A stretch of DNA of 64,000 nt. Origin: Gemmatimonas sp. UBA7669. Lineage in GTDB: Bacteria; Gemmatimonadota; Gemmatimonadetes; Gemmatimonadales; Gemmatimonadaceae. Positions within the stretch are counted from its first letter, which is position 1. Each line of letters starts with the position of its first letter. Location of the stretch: positions 1 to 64,000 of the forward strand of contig NZ_DLHL01000061.1 in assembly GCF_002483225.1 (NCBI RefSeq), in the 5' to 3' direction. The notes under the pieces were generated by a model. That model saw nothing but the letters and a program-made list of their open reading frames with translations, was not told the DNA's origin and ran no database searches. The translations under genes and the position numbers were made by a program. Below are positions 17,819 to 28,400 of the stretch, one piece after another.

Positions 17819-18694
17819 ATGGCCAAGGGCAGAGAACTCAAGGGGCGCATCAAGTCCGTCGAGAACACGCGCAAGATCACGCGCACGATGGAAATGGTGG
17901 CCACCTCCAAGATGAAGCGCGCGGCCGACCGCGTGAGTGCGGCGCGTCCCTACGCGCTCGCGCTCGGCGAGGTGCTGTCGCACGTGTACACGCCGGAGCT
18001 CGCGGAGCAGTTCCCGCTGCTCCGGCGTCCCGCGCAGATCAAGCGCGCGGCGCTCGTGGTGCTCACGGCCAATCGTGGTCTCTGCGGCGCGTTCAACACC
18101 AACCTGCTTCGTGAGTCGCGTGCGCGTCTCGCGGAGTGGGAAGGCAAGGGCGTGTCGGTCGAGCTCCACCTCGTGGGCCGCAAGGGCATCGGCTTCTTCA
18201 AGTATCTGGGGCGTGCCGCCGCGAGCAGCCGCTCCGACATCGGCGACCGTCCCACGTCGGCCGATGCGGCATCGCTCATCGACAGCCTCATGGCGCGCTA
18301 CGCCGCCGGTGAGCTCGACGCGGTGTACATCACCTACGCCAAGTACAAGTCGGCACTGTCCACGCCGCCGGCCACGGAGCAGGTGCTGCCCGTGGTGGCG
18401 CCGTCGACTGCTGACAACGGCTCGGCCGCCGCGCGCGATTTCATTCTCGCGCCGTCGGCCCAGGACATTCTCGAAGCGTTGTTGCCACTCTATGTGCGCA
18501 ACACCGTCTACCGCGCCCTCGTGGAAACGGCGGCCGGTGAACAGGGCGCGCGCCGGACGGCCATGAAGAACGCCACCGACAACGCGACCGAGATGCTGCA
18601 GCTCCTCAAGCGCACGTACAACTCGGCGCGCCAGGCGCAGATCACGCAGGAAATCGCCGAAATCGTCGGCGGTGCATCGGCACTGCAGGGCTGA
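17819..18694 (+). CDS. atpG: F1 ATP synthase subunit gamma
   Basis: A 291-aa central stalk subunit that rotates inside the alpha3beta3 head. Family ends are intact: N-terminal KGRIKSVENTRKITRTMEMVA and C-terminal ATEMLQLLKRTYNSARQAQITQEI, the coiled coil that couples rotation. ANRGLCGAFN is also diagnostic. Start ATG at 17819. It lies between atpA and atpD, where bacteria place it. Confidence 0.98.
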   Translation: MAKGRELKGRIKSVENTRKITRTMEMVATSKMKRAADRVSAARPYALALGEVLSHVYTPELAEQFPLLRRPAQIKRAALVVLTANRGLCGAFNTNLLRESRARLAEWEGKGVSVELHLVGRKGIGFFKYLGRAAASSRSDIGDRPTSADAASLIDSLMARYAAGELDAVYITYAKYKSALSTPPATEQVLPVVAPSTADNGSAAARDFILAPSAQDILEALLPLYVRNTVYRALVETAAGEQGARRTAMKNATDNATEMLQLLKRTYNSARQAQITQEIAEIVGGASALQG

Positions 18695-18719
18695 CGTTTA
18701 CCATATCCAGCACGCACTC

Positions 18720-20150
18720 ATGGCTACCACTGCTGCGCCGACCACTGTCGGCAAGATCGTTCAGGTCATCGGGCCCGTTATCGACGTGGCCTTCGAGAAT
18801 GACCACCTGCCCGAGCTGTACAACGCCGTGCGCGTCGATGCCATCGCTCCCGACGGCTCGCGCATCAGCGTCACCGCCGAAGTGCAGCAGCACATCGGCC
18901 GCAACCAGGTGCGCGCCGTGGCCATGTCCAGCACGGACGGCATCACGCGCGGCATGGAAGTGATCGACACGGGCAGCTCCATCACCGTGCCCGTCGGCGC
19001 ACCCGCGCTCGGCCGCATTCTCAACGTGCTCGGCGATCCGGTGGACGATGGCGCGCCCATCCCGGCCGACGCCGAGCGCTGGCCGATTCACCGCAAGCGC
19101 CCCGACTTCGTCAACCTCGAGCCCAAGACGGAAGTCTTCGAAACGGGCATCAAGGTCGTCGACCTCGTCGCCCCGTTCGTGAAGGGTGGCAAGATCGGTC
19201 TCTTCGGCGGCGCCGGTGTCGGCAAGACGGTCATCATCCAGGAGCTCATCAACAACGTCGCCAAGGGCCACGGCGGCAAGTCCGTGTTCTGCGGCGTGGG
19301 TGAGCGCACGCGTGAAGGCAACGACCTCTATCTCGAGTTCCAGGAAGCTGGCATTCTCGACAAGGTCGCGCTGATCTACGGGCAGATGAACGAGCCGCCG
19401 GGTGCGCGTCTGCGCGTGGCGCTCGCCGGTCTCACGGTCGCCGAGTACTTCCGCGACCAGGAGAACGCCGACGTGCTCGTGTTCGTCGACAACATCTTCC
19501 GCTTCACGCAGGCCGGTTCGGAAGTGTCGGCGCTCCTTGGCCGCATGCCCTCGGCCGTGGGGTACCAGCCCACGCTGGCCACGGAAATGGGTGAGTTGCA
19601 GGAGCGCATCACCTCCACGCGCAACGGTTCCATCACGTCGGTGCAGGCCATCTACGTGCCCGCCGACGACCTCACGGACCCGGCGCCGGCCACGGCCTTC
19701 GCGCACCTCGACGCCACGGTCGTGTTGAATCGCAAGATCACCGAGCTTGGCATCTACCCCGCCGTGGACCCGCTCGATTCCACGTCGCGCATTCTCGATG
19801 CGCAGTACATCGGCGAGCGGCACTACAACGCCGCCACCACCACGCAGCGCATCCTGCAGCGCTACAAGGAGCTCCAGGACATCATCGCCATCCTGGGCAT
19901 GGACGAGCTCTCGGAAGACGACAAGAAGATCGTCGGTCGTGCGCGTCGTCTGCAGCGTTTCATGTCGCAGCCCTTCGCGGTGGCCGAGCAGTTCACGGGC
20001 ATCCCCGGCAAGTACGTCAAGCTCGAAGAGACCATCTCCAGCTTCGAGCGTATCTGCGCCGGTGAGTTCGATCATCTCCCCGAGCAGGCCTTCTTCATGG
20101 CCGGCGGCGTGGAAGACGTGGTGGCCAACGCCAAGAAGCTCCAGGGCTGA
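18720..20150 (+). CDS. atpD: F1 ATP synthase subunit beta
   Basis: A 476-aa catalytic subunit. The P-loop is GGAGVGKTV (about residue 163). The catalytic Glu lies in GVGERTREGNDLY, Walker B in DVLVFVDNIFRFTQAGSEVS, and the beta signature is PAVDPLDSTSRIL. I chose ATG at 18720 (MATTAAPTTVGKIVQVIG); sixteen upstream in-frame codons overlap the end of atpG and are not conserved-looking. The atpC GTG starts 2 nt after the stop. Confidence 0.98.
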   Translation: MATTAAPTTVGKIVQVIGPVIDVAFENDHLPELYNAVRVDAIAPDGSRISVTAEVQQHIGRNQVRAVAMSSTDGITRGMEVIDTGSSITVPVGAPALGRILNVLGDPVDDGAPIPADAERWPIHRKRPDFVNLEPKTEVFETGIKVVDLVAPFVKGGKIGLFGGAGVGKTVIIQELINNVAKGHGGKSVFCGVGERTREGNDLYLEFQEAGILDKVALIYGQMNEPPGARLRVALAGLTVAEYFRDQENADVLVFVDNIFRFTQAGSEVSALLGRMPSAVGYQPTLATEMGELQERITSTRNGSITSVQAIYVPADDLTDPAPATAFAHLDATVVLNRKITELGIYPAVDPLDSTSRILDAQYIGERHYNAATTTQRILQRYKELQDIIAILGMDELSEDDKKIVGRARRLQRFMSQPFAVAEQFTGIPGKYVKLEETISSFERICAGEFDHLPEQAFFMAGGVEDVVANAKKLQG

Positions 20151-20152
20151 TT

Positions 20153-20413
20153 GTGAGCGACCTGCTGAAGGTGTCGGTGATTTCGCCCGAGCGTGTGCTG
20201 TACGAAGGCAGCGCGCGTGGCGTAATCGCACCGGCGTTCGACGGCGAGCTGGGCATTCTGCCCATGCACGCGCCGCTCATGACGCTGCTCGGGCAGGGCA
20301 CGCTGCGGGTGGACACGGACAGTGGGGAGCAGCGTTTCACCGTGTCCGGTGGTTTCCTGCAAATCGTGGATGATCAGGTGCGTGTCGTGACGGAGCAGGC
20401 CAGCGCGGCCTGA
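20153..20413 (+). CDS. atpC: F1 ATP synthase subunit epsilon, short form
   Basis: An 86-aa epsilon subunit. The N-terminal beta-sandwich is complete (KVSVISPERVLYEG, GELGILPMHAPLMTLLGQG, FTVSGGFLQIVDDQVRV). The usual C-terminal helical hairpin of about 45 residues is absent. That hairpin inhibits ATP hydrolysis in many bacteria, so this enzyme must limit hydrolysis another way or not at all (inference). Short epsilons are known, for example in green sulfur bacteria. GTG start at 20153, cotranscribed with atpD. Confidence 0.93.
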   Translation: MSDLLKVSVISPERVLYEGSARGVIAPAFDGELGILPMHAPLMTLLGQGTLRVDTDSGEQRFTVSGGFLQIVDDQVRVVTEQASAA

Positions 20414-20440
20414 CACCCGTCGCAGCACACGGCAGCAATT

Positions 20441-20478
20441 CGCGCGGTCATGCCTTCGGGCGTGACCGCGCGTTGCGT
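20441..20478 (+). terminator. Hairpin after atpC, probable terminator
   Basis: CGCGCGGTCA (20441-20450) pairs with TGACCGCGCG (20463-20472) around a GCCTTCGGGC inner stem. The following TTGCGTTTG is only moderately T-rich. It closes the atpAGDC operon. Confidence 0.6.
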
Positions 20479-20636
20479 TTGTCCGACCGTTGGTCACGGG
20501 CCATCACGGGGCAAAGCGCTACGCGGCGCAACGTCCCGTGCCAGTGCGCCGTAACGGGTATAGTCACCCCCACGGCGGTCTTCGTCGGACTCCCCAGCCG
20601 ACAGGCCCGGCACGCCCCACGCCGTCCCCACCGAAC

Positions 20637-21701
20637 ATGTCTCTCCGCGTTGTCCTGCTCGGCCAGTTCGTCCCCGAGTTGCAGGCTCAGCTCACCGCGC
20701 TGACGTCCTCGATGGATTGGACGCTCGTCGCGAGCGCGAGCGATCAGTCGAGCGCGCGTCGTGTCCTCACCGCGCCGGTGCCGGATCTGGCGATCGTGAG
20801 TACCACGTTCACCGACGGCAGCGGCGTGGATTTCGTGCGCAATCTGCCGGCTGCCCAGCGACCCGTCTCGGTCATCGTGATTGGCACGCGCGACGAAGAA
20901 GCCGTGCAGGCCTTCGAAGTGCAGGCCACCGATTTTGTGCTCTGGCCCAGTGCCGCCGCGCGTCTGGGTGATGCGCTGACGCGGGCGCGTCAGCAGGTGC
21001 TGCAGCTTTCCTTGCTGCGCACGGCCGATGAACTGCAGCGGCTGATTGCCGAAGCGCAGGGCACGGGTGGCGTGGACCTTGGCAGCCTCTTTGGTGGGCG
21101 GCTCGCTGGCCTCGAAGGCGCGCATGGCGGCAGCAATGGCCATGCGGCCAATGCACACGGAAACGGGCACGGCAACGGCAATGGACATGGTGGTCAGCAC
21201 GAGTCCGTTGGGGATGCCACACGTCGCCGTCGCACGTTGGGTGGACCGGCCACGGGTACGCTTATCGCTTCCGCGCCATGGCGCGGAGCCAAGCCGGTGG
21301 CCGCACCCGGCCGCAGCCCAAGTGGCGCAGAAGAATCGGTGCTCGACCTCTCGCGCGAAGACGGCGGCCGCGCCTCCGACCAGCCCCGTCCGCTGCGCGT
21401 GCTGGTGCGCGAAGGGCGACGGACCCGCTTTGTGCCGCTGGCCGAAGTGGATTGGTTCGAGGCCGACGGCAACTATATCCGCGTGCACAGCAGCGGCGAG
21501 CGCTATCGCACGCGTGGCACCATCACGGCCATTGAGTCGGCGCTCGATCCGCGGCAGTTCGTGCGCATTCACCGTCGTGTGGTGGTGAACATGGACCGGG
21601 TGCGGGAAATGAGTCCGCTGCCGGGTGGCGACGGGCTGCTGGTGCTCGGAGACGGGTCGACGCTGCGGCTGTCGCGGACGTACCGGGCGCGGGTGCGCTG
21701 A
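20637..21701 (+). CDS. LytTR DNA-binding regulator with degenerate receiver and His/Gly/Asn linker
   Basis: A 354-aa protein. Residues 1-120 follow a receiver-like pattern (LRVVLLGQFVPELQAQL, PDLAIVSTTFTDGSG, PVSVIVIGT). The phosphoacceptor Asp expected after LAIV is missing (Ser/Thr instead), so it is probably not phosphorylated. A low-complexity linker at about 165-185 is rich in His, Gly and Asn (NGHAANAHGNGHGNGNGHGG). The C-terminal ~100 residues are a LytTR domain with DWFEADGNYIRVHS, IHRRVVVNMDRVREM and GDGSTLRLSRTYR. No histidine kinase gene is adjacent. Start ATG at 20637. Confidence 0.85.
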   Translation: MSLRVVLLGQFVPELQAQLTALTSSMDWTLVASASDQSSARRVLTAPVPDLAIVSTTFTDGSGVDFVRNLPAAQRPVSVIVIGTRDEEAVQAFEVQATDFVLWPSAAARLGDALTRARQQVLQLSLLRTADELQRLIAEAQGTGGVDLGSLFGGRLAGLEGAHGGSNGHAANAHGNGHGNGNGHGGQHESVGDATRRRRTLGGPATGTLIASAPWRGAKPVAAPGRSPSGAEESVLDLSREDGGRASDQPRPLRVLVREGRRTRFVPLAEVDWFEADGNYIRVHSSGERYRTRGTITAIESALDPRQFVRIHRRVVVNMDRVREMSPLPGGDGLLVLGDGSTLRLSRTYRARVR

Positions 21702-21734
21702 GGCTTCGCGAGGGCTTCTGGTTGGCCGCAGGGA

Positions 21735-21859
21735 AACAGAAGGTGTGAGGATCGGAGGATCCGAGGACAGGAGGGGCGGGCGTCGAGGGCTCTGGCAAGC
21801 GAGAGCCCTCGACGCCCGCTCTCTTATCCCCGGATCCTCCGATCCTCACACCTTCTGTT
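21735..21859. repeat. Long palindromic intergenic repeat (copy 2 of 3)
   Basis: The outer arms aacagaaggtgtgaggatcg and its inverse (ending at 21859) enclose an inner stem, GGGCGTCGAGGGCTCT paired with AGAGCCCTCGACGCCC, around an 8-nt loop (21794-21801). Middle parts (gaggacaggagg against ctctcttatccc) pair poorly. It lies directly after the LytTR gene. Confidence 0.85.
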
Positions 21860-22295
21860 CAAACCAAGCCAGAGGAGTGACGGGAAACGCTGTTACACTG
21901 TTTCCCCCATCGCACGGCCACTGGGGACAGTCTGTTGGTCCCATACCGGACTCGCGTGACGATTGACACCAAATCTCAGCGATATAGGTTAGGCTGCTGC
22001 TCCATTTTCCGATTCCAGCTCAGTCCGGCGGAATCGGCGTTTTTCCTGCCCGTCCATCTCACCACGCCCCTCGGCACGGCATGGCGCGCCTGTCGCGACG
22101 TCCGCTGCGGTTTCACCTCATAGACCGACATTCGACCGCGGTGTGCCACGCACCCGGTCTTCGCTTCACCAATTCAGTACCAGCCCGGGACCAAAAGGTT
22201 TCCGGTCGGTCCTGACTTGGCGTTTCAGGCGTTTCGGCCCCGCATTCCCGGTGGTCGAGGCGTTGTACCGTGGCACTACCCTCCCGGAGGAGCAG
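21860..22295 (+). other. Promoter and leader region of the TonB-receptor operon
   Basis: About 435 bp without a gene. A perfect -35-like TTGACA at 21963-21968 has a weak TAGGTT at 21985-21990 (16-bp spacing). Upstream, GGGAAAC (21882-21888) and GTTTCCC (21900-21906) form a small hairpin. No riboswitch was recognised. The Shine-Dalgarno GGAGG at 22286-22290 sits 5 nt before the ATG at 22296. Confidence 0.45.
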
Positions 22296-25200
22296 ATGAG
22301 GTTACTCGGACGTCGTCGGTGGCTGTTTGCGACGGTCCTCGGCGTGGCGCTGGCCGCCCCGATCACCGCCGCAAAGGCCCAGACCGGCAAGATCACCGGT
22401 GTGGTAACCGACACGGAGACCGGCAAGCCGGTGGAAGGCGCTGCGGTCGTGGTTCAGGGCACCACCTTGGGTGCCAACACCAATTCCGCGGGTCGCTACT
22501 TCATCATCCAGGTCCCACCCGGCACCTACACGGTGCAGGCTCGGCGCCTGGGTTATCAGAGCGTCAACGCCACCAACGTGGTGGTCACGATCGACCAGAC
22601 CACCGAGCAGAACTTCAAGCTCCGCTCCTCCAACCAGACCCTCGCGGCCGTCACGGTACAGGCCGAGGAAGTGCCGCTGGTGCAGCGTGGCCAGGTGGGC
22701 TCGCAGTCGGTCATCACGGCCGACCAGATCCAGTCCCTGCCCGTGACCACCATTGCCGGCGTGCTGGCCCTGCAGCAGGGCTTCACGCAGGTGCCGGACA
22801 ACACCAACATCGTGTCGCTGGCCGAAGAGCAGCGTTCCACCACACCGGCCATTCGTGTGCGTGGTTCGCGTGGTGGCTCCACGCTGTCCATGGTTGACGG
22901 TATCCCCATCAACAACCCGCTGTTCGGCAACGACGCCGTCTCGGTGAACGGCCTCGCCGTGCAGCAGACGGTGTTCCAGCGCGGCCACATGGACCCCATG
23001 TACGGCAATGCGCTCTCGGGCGTGATCAACAACGCGCTCCGTGAGGGTGGCTCCGAGGTGTCGGGTTCCATCGACTACCGCAACTCGGGTCTCACGGGCC
23101 GGCTGTTCAATTCGCCGCAGGACATCGTCAACAACAACCAGCTCATTCGCGGCTATCTCTCGGGTCCGGTGCCGGGCACGGGCAGCAAGCTGCGCTACGC
23201 CGTGTCCGGCCAGGTCAACAGCCAGGCTGCGCGCGCGCTGCAGTTCGACAACGACGTGTTCACGGTCAACAACCCGAACAACGCCTTCGGTGGCATTGTG
23301 ACGGACAATGTGCTGCTGCCGCAGAACCGCGATCTCGCGGCCGGCTGGCAGGGCTTTGGCGTGTCGCAGAACACCAACTTCGTGGGCAAGCTCACCTGGC
23401 TGGCCACGGACAACACGACGCTCAAGTTCACGGCCGTCACGGGTGAGCGTACGCGCCGCAACTACGACCGCCGCTACTACTACCAGTACCGCGGCGATCC
23501 GTTGGCCCTCGTGAACAACCGCGCCGACTCGCTGTTCGTGCTGAGCGACGCCGGCAACCGTCAGTCGCGGGACATGATCCAGCCCGCCGTGCGTGACCAG
23601 GGCAACGTGTATGTGGGCACGTTCTCGCAGCGCTTCGGTCGCTCCAATCTCGACATTCGTGTGGCGCAGACGAGCTTTGAGCGCCTCACCTGCCCCGTGT
23701 TCCAGGGCACCTGCATTCCGGGCCCGTTCTTCCGGCAGAACTTCAGCCAGAACTTCCTGAGCCCCTCGCCCACGGTGGCCGGTGGTGACCGTGTGCCCTA
23801 CGGCGGCATTGCCGACGGCACCTACGGCGGTGAGGAGTACACCTCGCGCACCGTGCGTGTGGACTTCAAGTCGCAGATCACCGATCACAACGAACTCGGT
23901 GTGGGCGTGCAGTACATCGGCCACGATCTCCGCTACAACGATCTGCTGGCCTTCGGTACCAACTCGGGCATCCAGCCCACCACCACGCAGATCTACCGCG
24001 CCAAGCCCTACGAGGCCGCGGCGTACGTACAGAGCAAGATCGAGTACGACTTCATCACCATCCAGCTTGGCGGTCGCTTCGACTACGGCGTGGCGCGCGG
24101 CCGCGGCTTCACCGATCCGTTTGATCCGTCCAACGGCACCACGGCCCGTCAGGTCTGCGACGGCGCCACGGTGGGTGGCCAGCGTCTGGTCAATGCCCAG
24201 GGCCAGCCCTATGGCGTGAACGGCTGTCTGTCCAGCACCATCGATCGCAATACGCAGCGCCCGGTGCTTCTCGACAGCGCCACGCGTATCGCGCAGCTCG
24301 ACGACTTCAGCGAGGCCAAGGCCCGCACGGCCTTCTCGCCGCGTGTGGGTGTGAGCTTCCCGCTCACCGAGCGCTCGCAGGTGTTCTTCAACGCCGGCCG
24401 CTACACCATGGTGCCGCTCTACGGCAACGTGTACCGCAACACGGGTATCGGCACCGTGGCCGGTGTGGACGCTTACTGCGCGGCCAACCAGGTGAAGCCG
24501 GGCAGCACCGAGTGCGTGCCCAACATCCAGGCCAACAACCCGGGCTTTGCCGGCAACCCCAACCTGCTGCTCGAGCAGGCCAAGCAGTACGAAGTGGGTT
24601 ACTCGGCCGAACTGAGCCGCGACTACGGCATCCAGGTGGCGGTGTTCAACCGCTCCGAGACCGGCCTCTCGGGCATCCGCCCCAGCCGCGCCGTACAGGA
24701 CATCGGCTCCACCTACGACGGCGCCTCGCCCTTCTATCAGGTGCTGGTGAACGGTGACTTCCTGACCTCGCGTGGTCTCGAAATCCAGTTCAACCGTCGT
24801 CTGCGCAACCGCTGGGGCTACGACATCAACTATGGCCTCTCGCGCGCCACGACCAACTCGCGGCCGCCCGAGCGCGCCAACGAAGTGGGTCGTCGCGAAG
24901 CGGCCAGCCGTCAGCAGCTCTATGAGGCCGTGGCCGACGTGAACCAGCCGCAGCGTCTCAACGTGCAGATGTTCTTCCAGGTGCGTGACGACATTCCACA
25001 GCTGCCGTTCGACTTGGGTCGCCTGACCAAGAACTCGCGTCTCACGGTCACTTACCAGGTGGCGTCGGGCTTCCCGTACACGCCCATTCGTGGTGATGCC
25101 TTCGGTCTCCAGGCAGCCGCCAACGTGACCGACATCAACTCGGGCAGCATGCCCGCCACGCAGGACCTGAGCGCCTTCATCAACAAGCAGTTCCGGCTGG

Positions 25201-25424
25201 GCAACATGGCCTACTCGGCCTTTCTCCAGATGAACAACCTGCTGGACCGCCGCAACTGCGTGCAGGTGTTCGTGAACAACGGTACGTGCGATGCCGGTCT
25301 GCGTGACTTCACGAACCGCAGCGTCGGCAACACGGGTGACGCCTCCACGTCCACGGCCTTCGACCAGCCCGAATTCATTGGCGCGCGTCGCAGCATCGCG
25401 GCCGGCATCACCATCACCTTCTGA
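22296..25424 (+). CDS. TonB-dependent outer-membrane receptor with carboxypeptidase-regulatory domain
   Basis: A 1042-aa protein. A signal peptide (RRRWLFATVLGVALAAPITAAKAQ) is followed by a carboxypeptidase-regulatory-like beta-sandwich (about 30-115; ITGVVTDTETGKPVEGA), as in SusC-type receptors. A plug domain comes next (RVRGSRGGSTLSMVDGIPI, GNALSGVINNALREGG). The remainder is a 22-strand barrel ending in the aromatic terminus ITF. No SusD gene follows. Instead it is the first gene of an operon with a large secreted protein and a PorV-like protein. GGAGG 5 nt upstream fixes the ATG at 22296. Likely role: energised uptake, or passage of the partner's ligand (inference). Confidence 0.92.
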   Translation: MRLLGRRRWLFATVLGVALAAPITAAKAQTGKITGVVTDTETGKPVEGAAVVVQGTTLGANTNSAGRYFIIQVPPGTYTVQARRLGYQSVNATNVVVTIDQTTEQNFKLRSSNQTLAAVTVQAEEVPLVQRGQVGSQSVITADQIQSLPVTTIAGVLALQQGFTQVPDNTNIVSLAEEQRSTTPAIRVRGSRGGSTLSMVDGIPINNPLFGNDAVSVNGLAVQQTVFQRGHMDPMYGNALSGVINNALREGGSEVSGSIDYRNSGLTGRLFNSPQDIVNNNQLIRGYLSGPVPGTGSKLRYAVSGQVNSQAARALQFDNDVFTVNNPNNAFGGIVTDNVLLPQNRDLAAGWQGFGVSQNTNFVGKLTWLATDNTTLKFTAVTGERTRRNYDRRYYYQYRGDPLALVNNRADSLFVLSDAGNRQSRDMIQPAVRDQGNVYVGTFSQRFGRSNLDIRVAQTSFERLTCPVFQGTCIPGPFFRQNFSQNFLSPSPTVAGGDRVPYGGIADGTYGGEEYTSRTVRVDFKSQITDHNELGVGVQYIGHDLRYNDLLAFGTNSGIQPTTTQIYRAKPYEAAAYVQSKIEYDFITIQLGGRFDYGVARGRGFTDPFDPSNGTTARQVCDGATVGGQRLVNAQGQPYGVNGCLSSTIDRNTQRPVLLDSATRIAQLDDFSEAKARTAFSPRVGVSFPLTERSQVFFNAGRYTMVPLYGNVYRNTGIGTVAGVDAYCAANQVKPGSTECVPNIQANNPGFAGNPNLLLEQAKQYEVGYSAELSRDYGIQVAVFNRSETGLSGIRPSRAVQDIGSTYDGASPFYQVLVNGDFLTSRGLEIQFNRRLRNRWGYDINYGLSRATTNSRPPERANEVGRREAASRQQLYEAVADVNQPQRLNVQMFFQVRDDIPQLPFDLGRLTKNSRLTVTYQVASGFPYTPIRGDAFGLQAAANVTDINSGSMPATQDLSAFINKQFRLGNMAYSAFLQMNNLLDRRNCVQVFVNNGTCDAGLRDFTNRSVGNTGDASTSTAFDQPEFIGARRSIAAGITITF

Positions 25425-25438
25425 GTCCCGATAACGAC

Positions 25439-28400
25439 ATGCCCAACGTTTCCAATACGGCGGCTTTCGGCCGCCGGGCGTGGCGTGCCAGCCTGATGGC
25501 GGCCGGTGCGGCCCTCGCCGGCCTCGTGCCGGCGCAGGTGTCCGCCCAGCTCTTCACCCGCCCGGCCACGCCCGTTACCCACCTCGACAGCCTGCGCGCC
25601 GACGGCAGCATCAAGCGGGTGCCGCTTGCGCCGCCCGGTTCCGGTTTCAATCTGTTCGCGGCTGAAGACATCGCCGTGGGTACCTTCCGCAGCACAGGTG
25701 GCCTGCGTGGCGGTTTTGCCAATCAGGGTGGTCCCGTGCCGTACAATCAGGGTGGCGGCGTGATTGCCACGCACTGGATGGGCGGCAACGGTGGCTACGT
25801 GTTCTTCGAGCAGGGTTTTGTCATGGCGGCCGGTCGCAGCGCCTACAACAAGATCCTTGCGGCCAACCCGGCCATCCGCTTCATGCGCGGCGCGCAGGGC
25901 TACACCTTCCACTTCTGGAACACGGCCACGCCGCCGGATACGCGCCGCATCGGCGCCGCCGACGGTCAGTTCGGACAGATCTTCGCTGGCGTGACGGGTG
26001 CAGCGGACGGCTCGTGCCGTGACGACGTGCAGTCGGCGGGTGCGAACTGGGGTTCGCAGACCCTGGTCGCCATGAAGGACTGCCCGGTGACCTGGCCGAG
26101 TGCCGGGTTTGGTGGCAAGCGGGTCATTCCGGACACCGTGTGGCGCAACACCTTTGCGGCCAACCCGACGGCCTTCCGCTGGGATGACTGGAAGATCCCC
26201 GCCTCGCGTCAGTCGCAGGACTTCCTTGGCACGCAGAGTCTGTTCGGCTACATGTCGGACTACTACCGCGAGCAGCGTCTGCGTTACGGCAACGTGGTGC
26301 CCGGTCAGTCCGGCGCGCCGCAGGTGGACGGCTTCCCCCTCGGCATCTGGATGCGTGTCGATGGCTGGCAGTTCGGTGCGCCGGCCACGCGTAACGCGCA
26401 GTTCTATCAGGTCACGATGGTGAACAAGTCGGCCGAAGTGTACGGCGTGCCCATCGACTACGACTCGCTGTACTTCGGCCTTGGCCCGGGCTTCCTCATG
26501 GGTGGCGCCGGCCAGTACGCCTATCCGTACGTGGACATCAAGAACAGCACCATCTACTACACGAAGTCCAACACGTCCGGCAACTGCAGCGCGACCTACC
26601 CGCGGCGCTACGAGAACACCACCTTCAGCGGCTGCCTCTCCACCGCCGACCGTTTTGGCCGTGGTGTGTACGCGGCGACGTGGCTCAAGTCGCCCCTCGG
26701 TGATTTCCGCAACAAGCTCTTCACCAATCCGGAGAGCCCGTACTACGCGCCGAATCACCCCAATCGTGGTGACACCATCATGGTGAACCACATGCATGCC
26801 AACCAGTTCGGCTTCCTGTCGCAGAACTGGACGCGCTCCAGCCGCGCCGGATTTGGCATGCTCTCGTCCAAGGAGGACGATTTCCTCGATGGCCGACTGG
26901 CCACCGATTTTGCGGTCAACGACTTCCTCTACATGTTCCGCCCGGAAGACTGGAGCGGCTCGCTGCCGACCACGCTGGCGGACACCAAGTACCCCAAGTT
27001 TGCGCCGTCCGGCACCATCAATCCCAAGACCGGCCAGCCATTTGGCGACTGGGACTACAACAAGGACGGCGTACCCGACACCATCTCCATGCAGGGCTGC
27101 GGACGTCAGGGCTGCGCGGACATCTACTCGGACACCGTGGCCGGTGGTTATGACAACCGCTTGGGCAATATCGGCAACACGGTGAGCGCGGGCCCGTTCG
27201 CACTGCGCGCCAACGATACCACGCAGTTCCTCTGGGCCTTCTCCTGGACGCCGGACTCGCTGTCCATGCGCCAGAACATCGAAGGCATCATCGCGTCGTA
27301 TCTCGGCAACTACGACGGCCCCGAGCCCTACAGTGTGGCCAGTGGCCGCATTGCCGGCACCGCCGGCTCGGCCATCAATTACACGGTGTCGTCGGCGGCG
27401 CTGATCGACTCCACCATCGGTTCCGATGCCGTGGCCACCACCGGTGCGCAAATCACGCTGCGTTTCCCGCAGATCAACCCGGTGGACCCGTACTTCCTCC
27501 GTCTGCTCAACCGCATCCGCCAGGACTCGGCGGCCGGTGACGCCAACGTGCGCCGCATCCTGCGTTACAACCCGGGCCTGTTGCAGCGCCTGTTTGACCG
27601 CGCCAACGACAACCTGGCGGCGGTGTACGTGTTCAAGTCCTGCGACAACGGGCAGTCTTTCACGCAGACCTCGGGCAACTCCGCGACCTGTACCGCGGCG
27701 CCTACGCGCTCGGTGGACAATGGCGTGAATCCCTTCCCGTGGCGCCCGCTCACAACGAGCAACTACACCAACGGTATTCCGCAAACAGCGACGTATACTG
27801 AAACGGTGCAGGCTGGTCGCAACTACATCTACTCGTTCGTCACGCGTTCGCGTGGTTTCGCGGACTTCCGCATCGTGGACACTTCGGCCACCGGTGGCTT
27901 TACGGTTACCGATCTCACCACCGCGCTGCGCATCCCCACCGACACCATCAACTCGGCCCTGTCCATCAGCGGTCCGAGCGTGGTGAACGTGTACATGCCC
28001 ATCAGCGACGTGGCCGGCAAGTCGTACGCGACCATCGACACGGCCACGCTGGGTGGTACGGCCACGCAGCAGGTGGCCTTCAGTGCGGTGAACAACAACA
28101 TCACCGGCAACACGAAGATGTACTTCGGTAACCGGTTCATCGTGCGCAAGACCATCGACACGCTGACCAGTGCGGCCACCACGCAGGTAGTTGCGCAGTG
28201 GGTGCTGCCGCGTGCGGCGGCGTCGCCCACGGCCACCCCGGTGGCCAACTTCGTGGCCTCCGAGCGCACCTTCCAGGGCAACCTGAACATTCCGGCGCGT
28301 GTCGGTACGGCGGAGGTTGCGGGCACCTTCCGCAGCATCTCGGGCTCGTCCCGCGTGTTCGTGGATACGCTCACCTCACCCACGGGCCGCCCGGGCTTCC

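Noticed and set aside
21735..21859. Insertion sequence
   Set aside because: 125 bp with no open frame; only inverted arms, so listed as a palindromic repeat.
21880..21960. Cobalamin riboswitch suggested by GGCCACTGGGG before a TonB receptor
   Set aside because: The other conserved boxes (B12 box, GGTG..A.TCC) are missing, and the surrounding pairing does not fit.
22302..23924. 540-aa open frame antisense to the TonB receptor
   Set aside because: Shadow of a real gene with plug and barrel motifs; no start signal or motif of its own.
25211..27784. 857-aa open frame antisense to the secreted-protein gene
   Set aside because: Composition is Arg/Val/Gly/His shadow-like; the plus strand carries clear signal peptide, tail and operon context.
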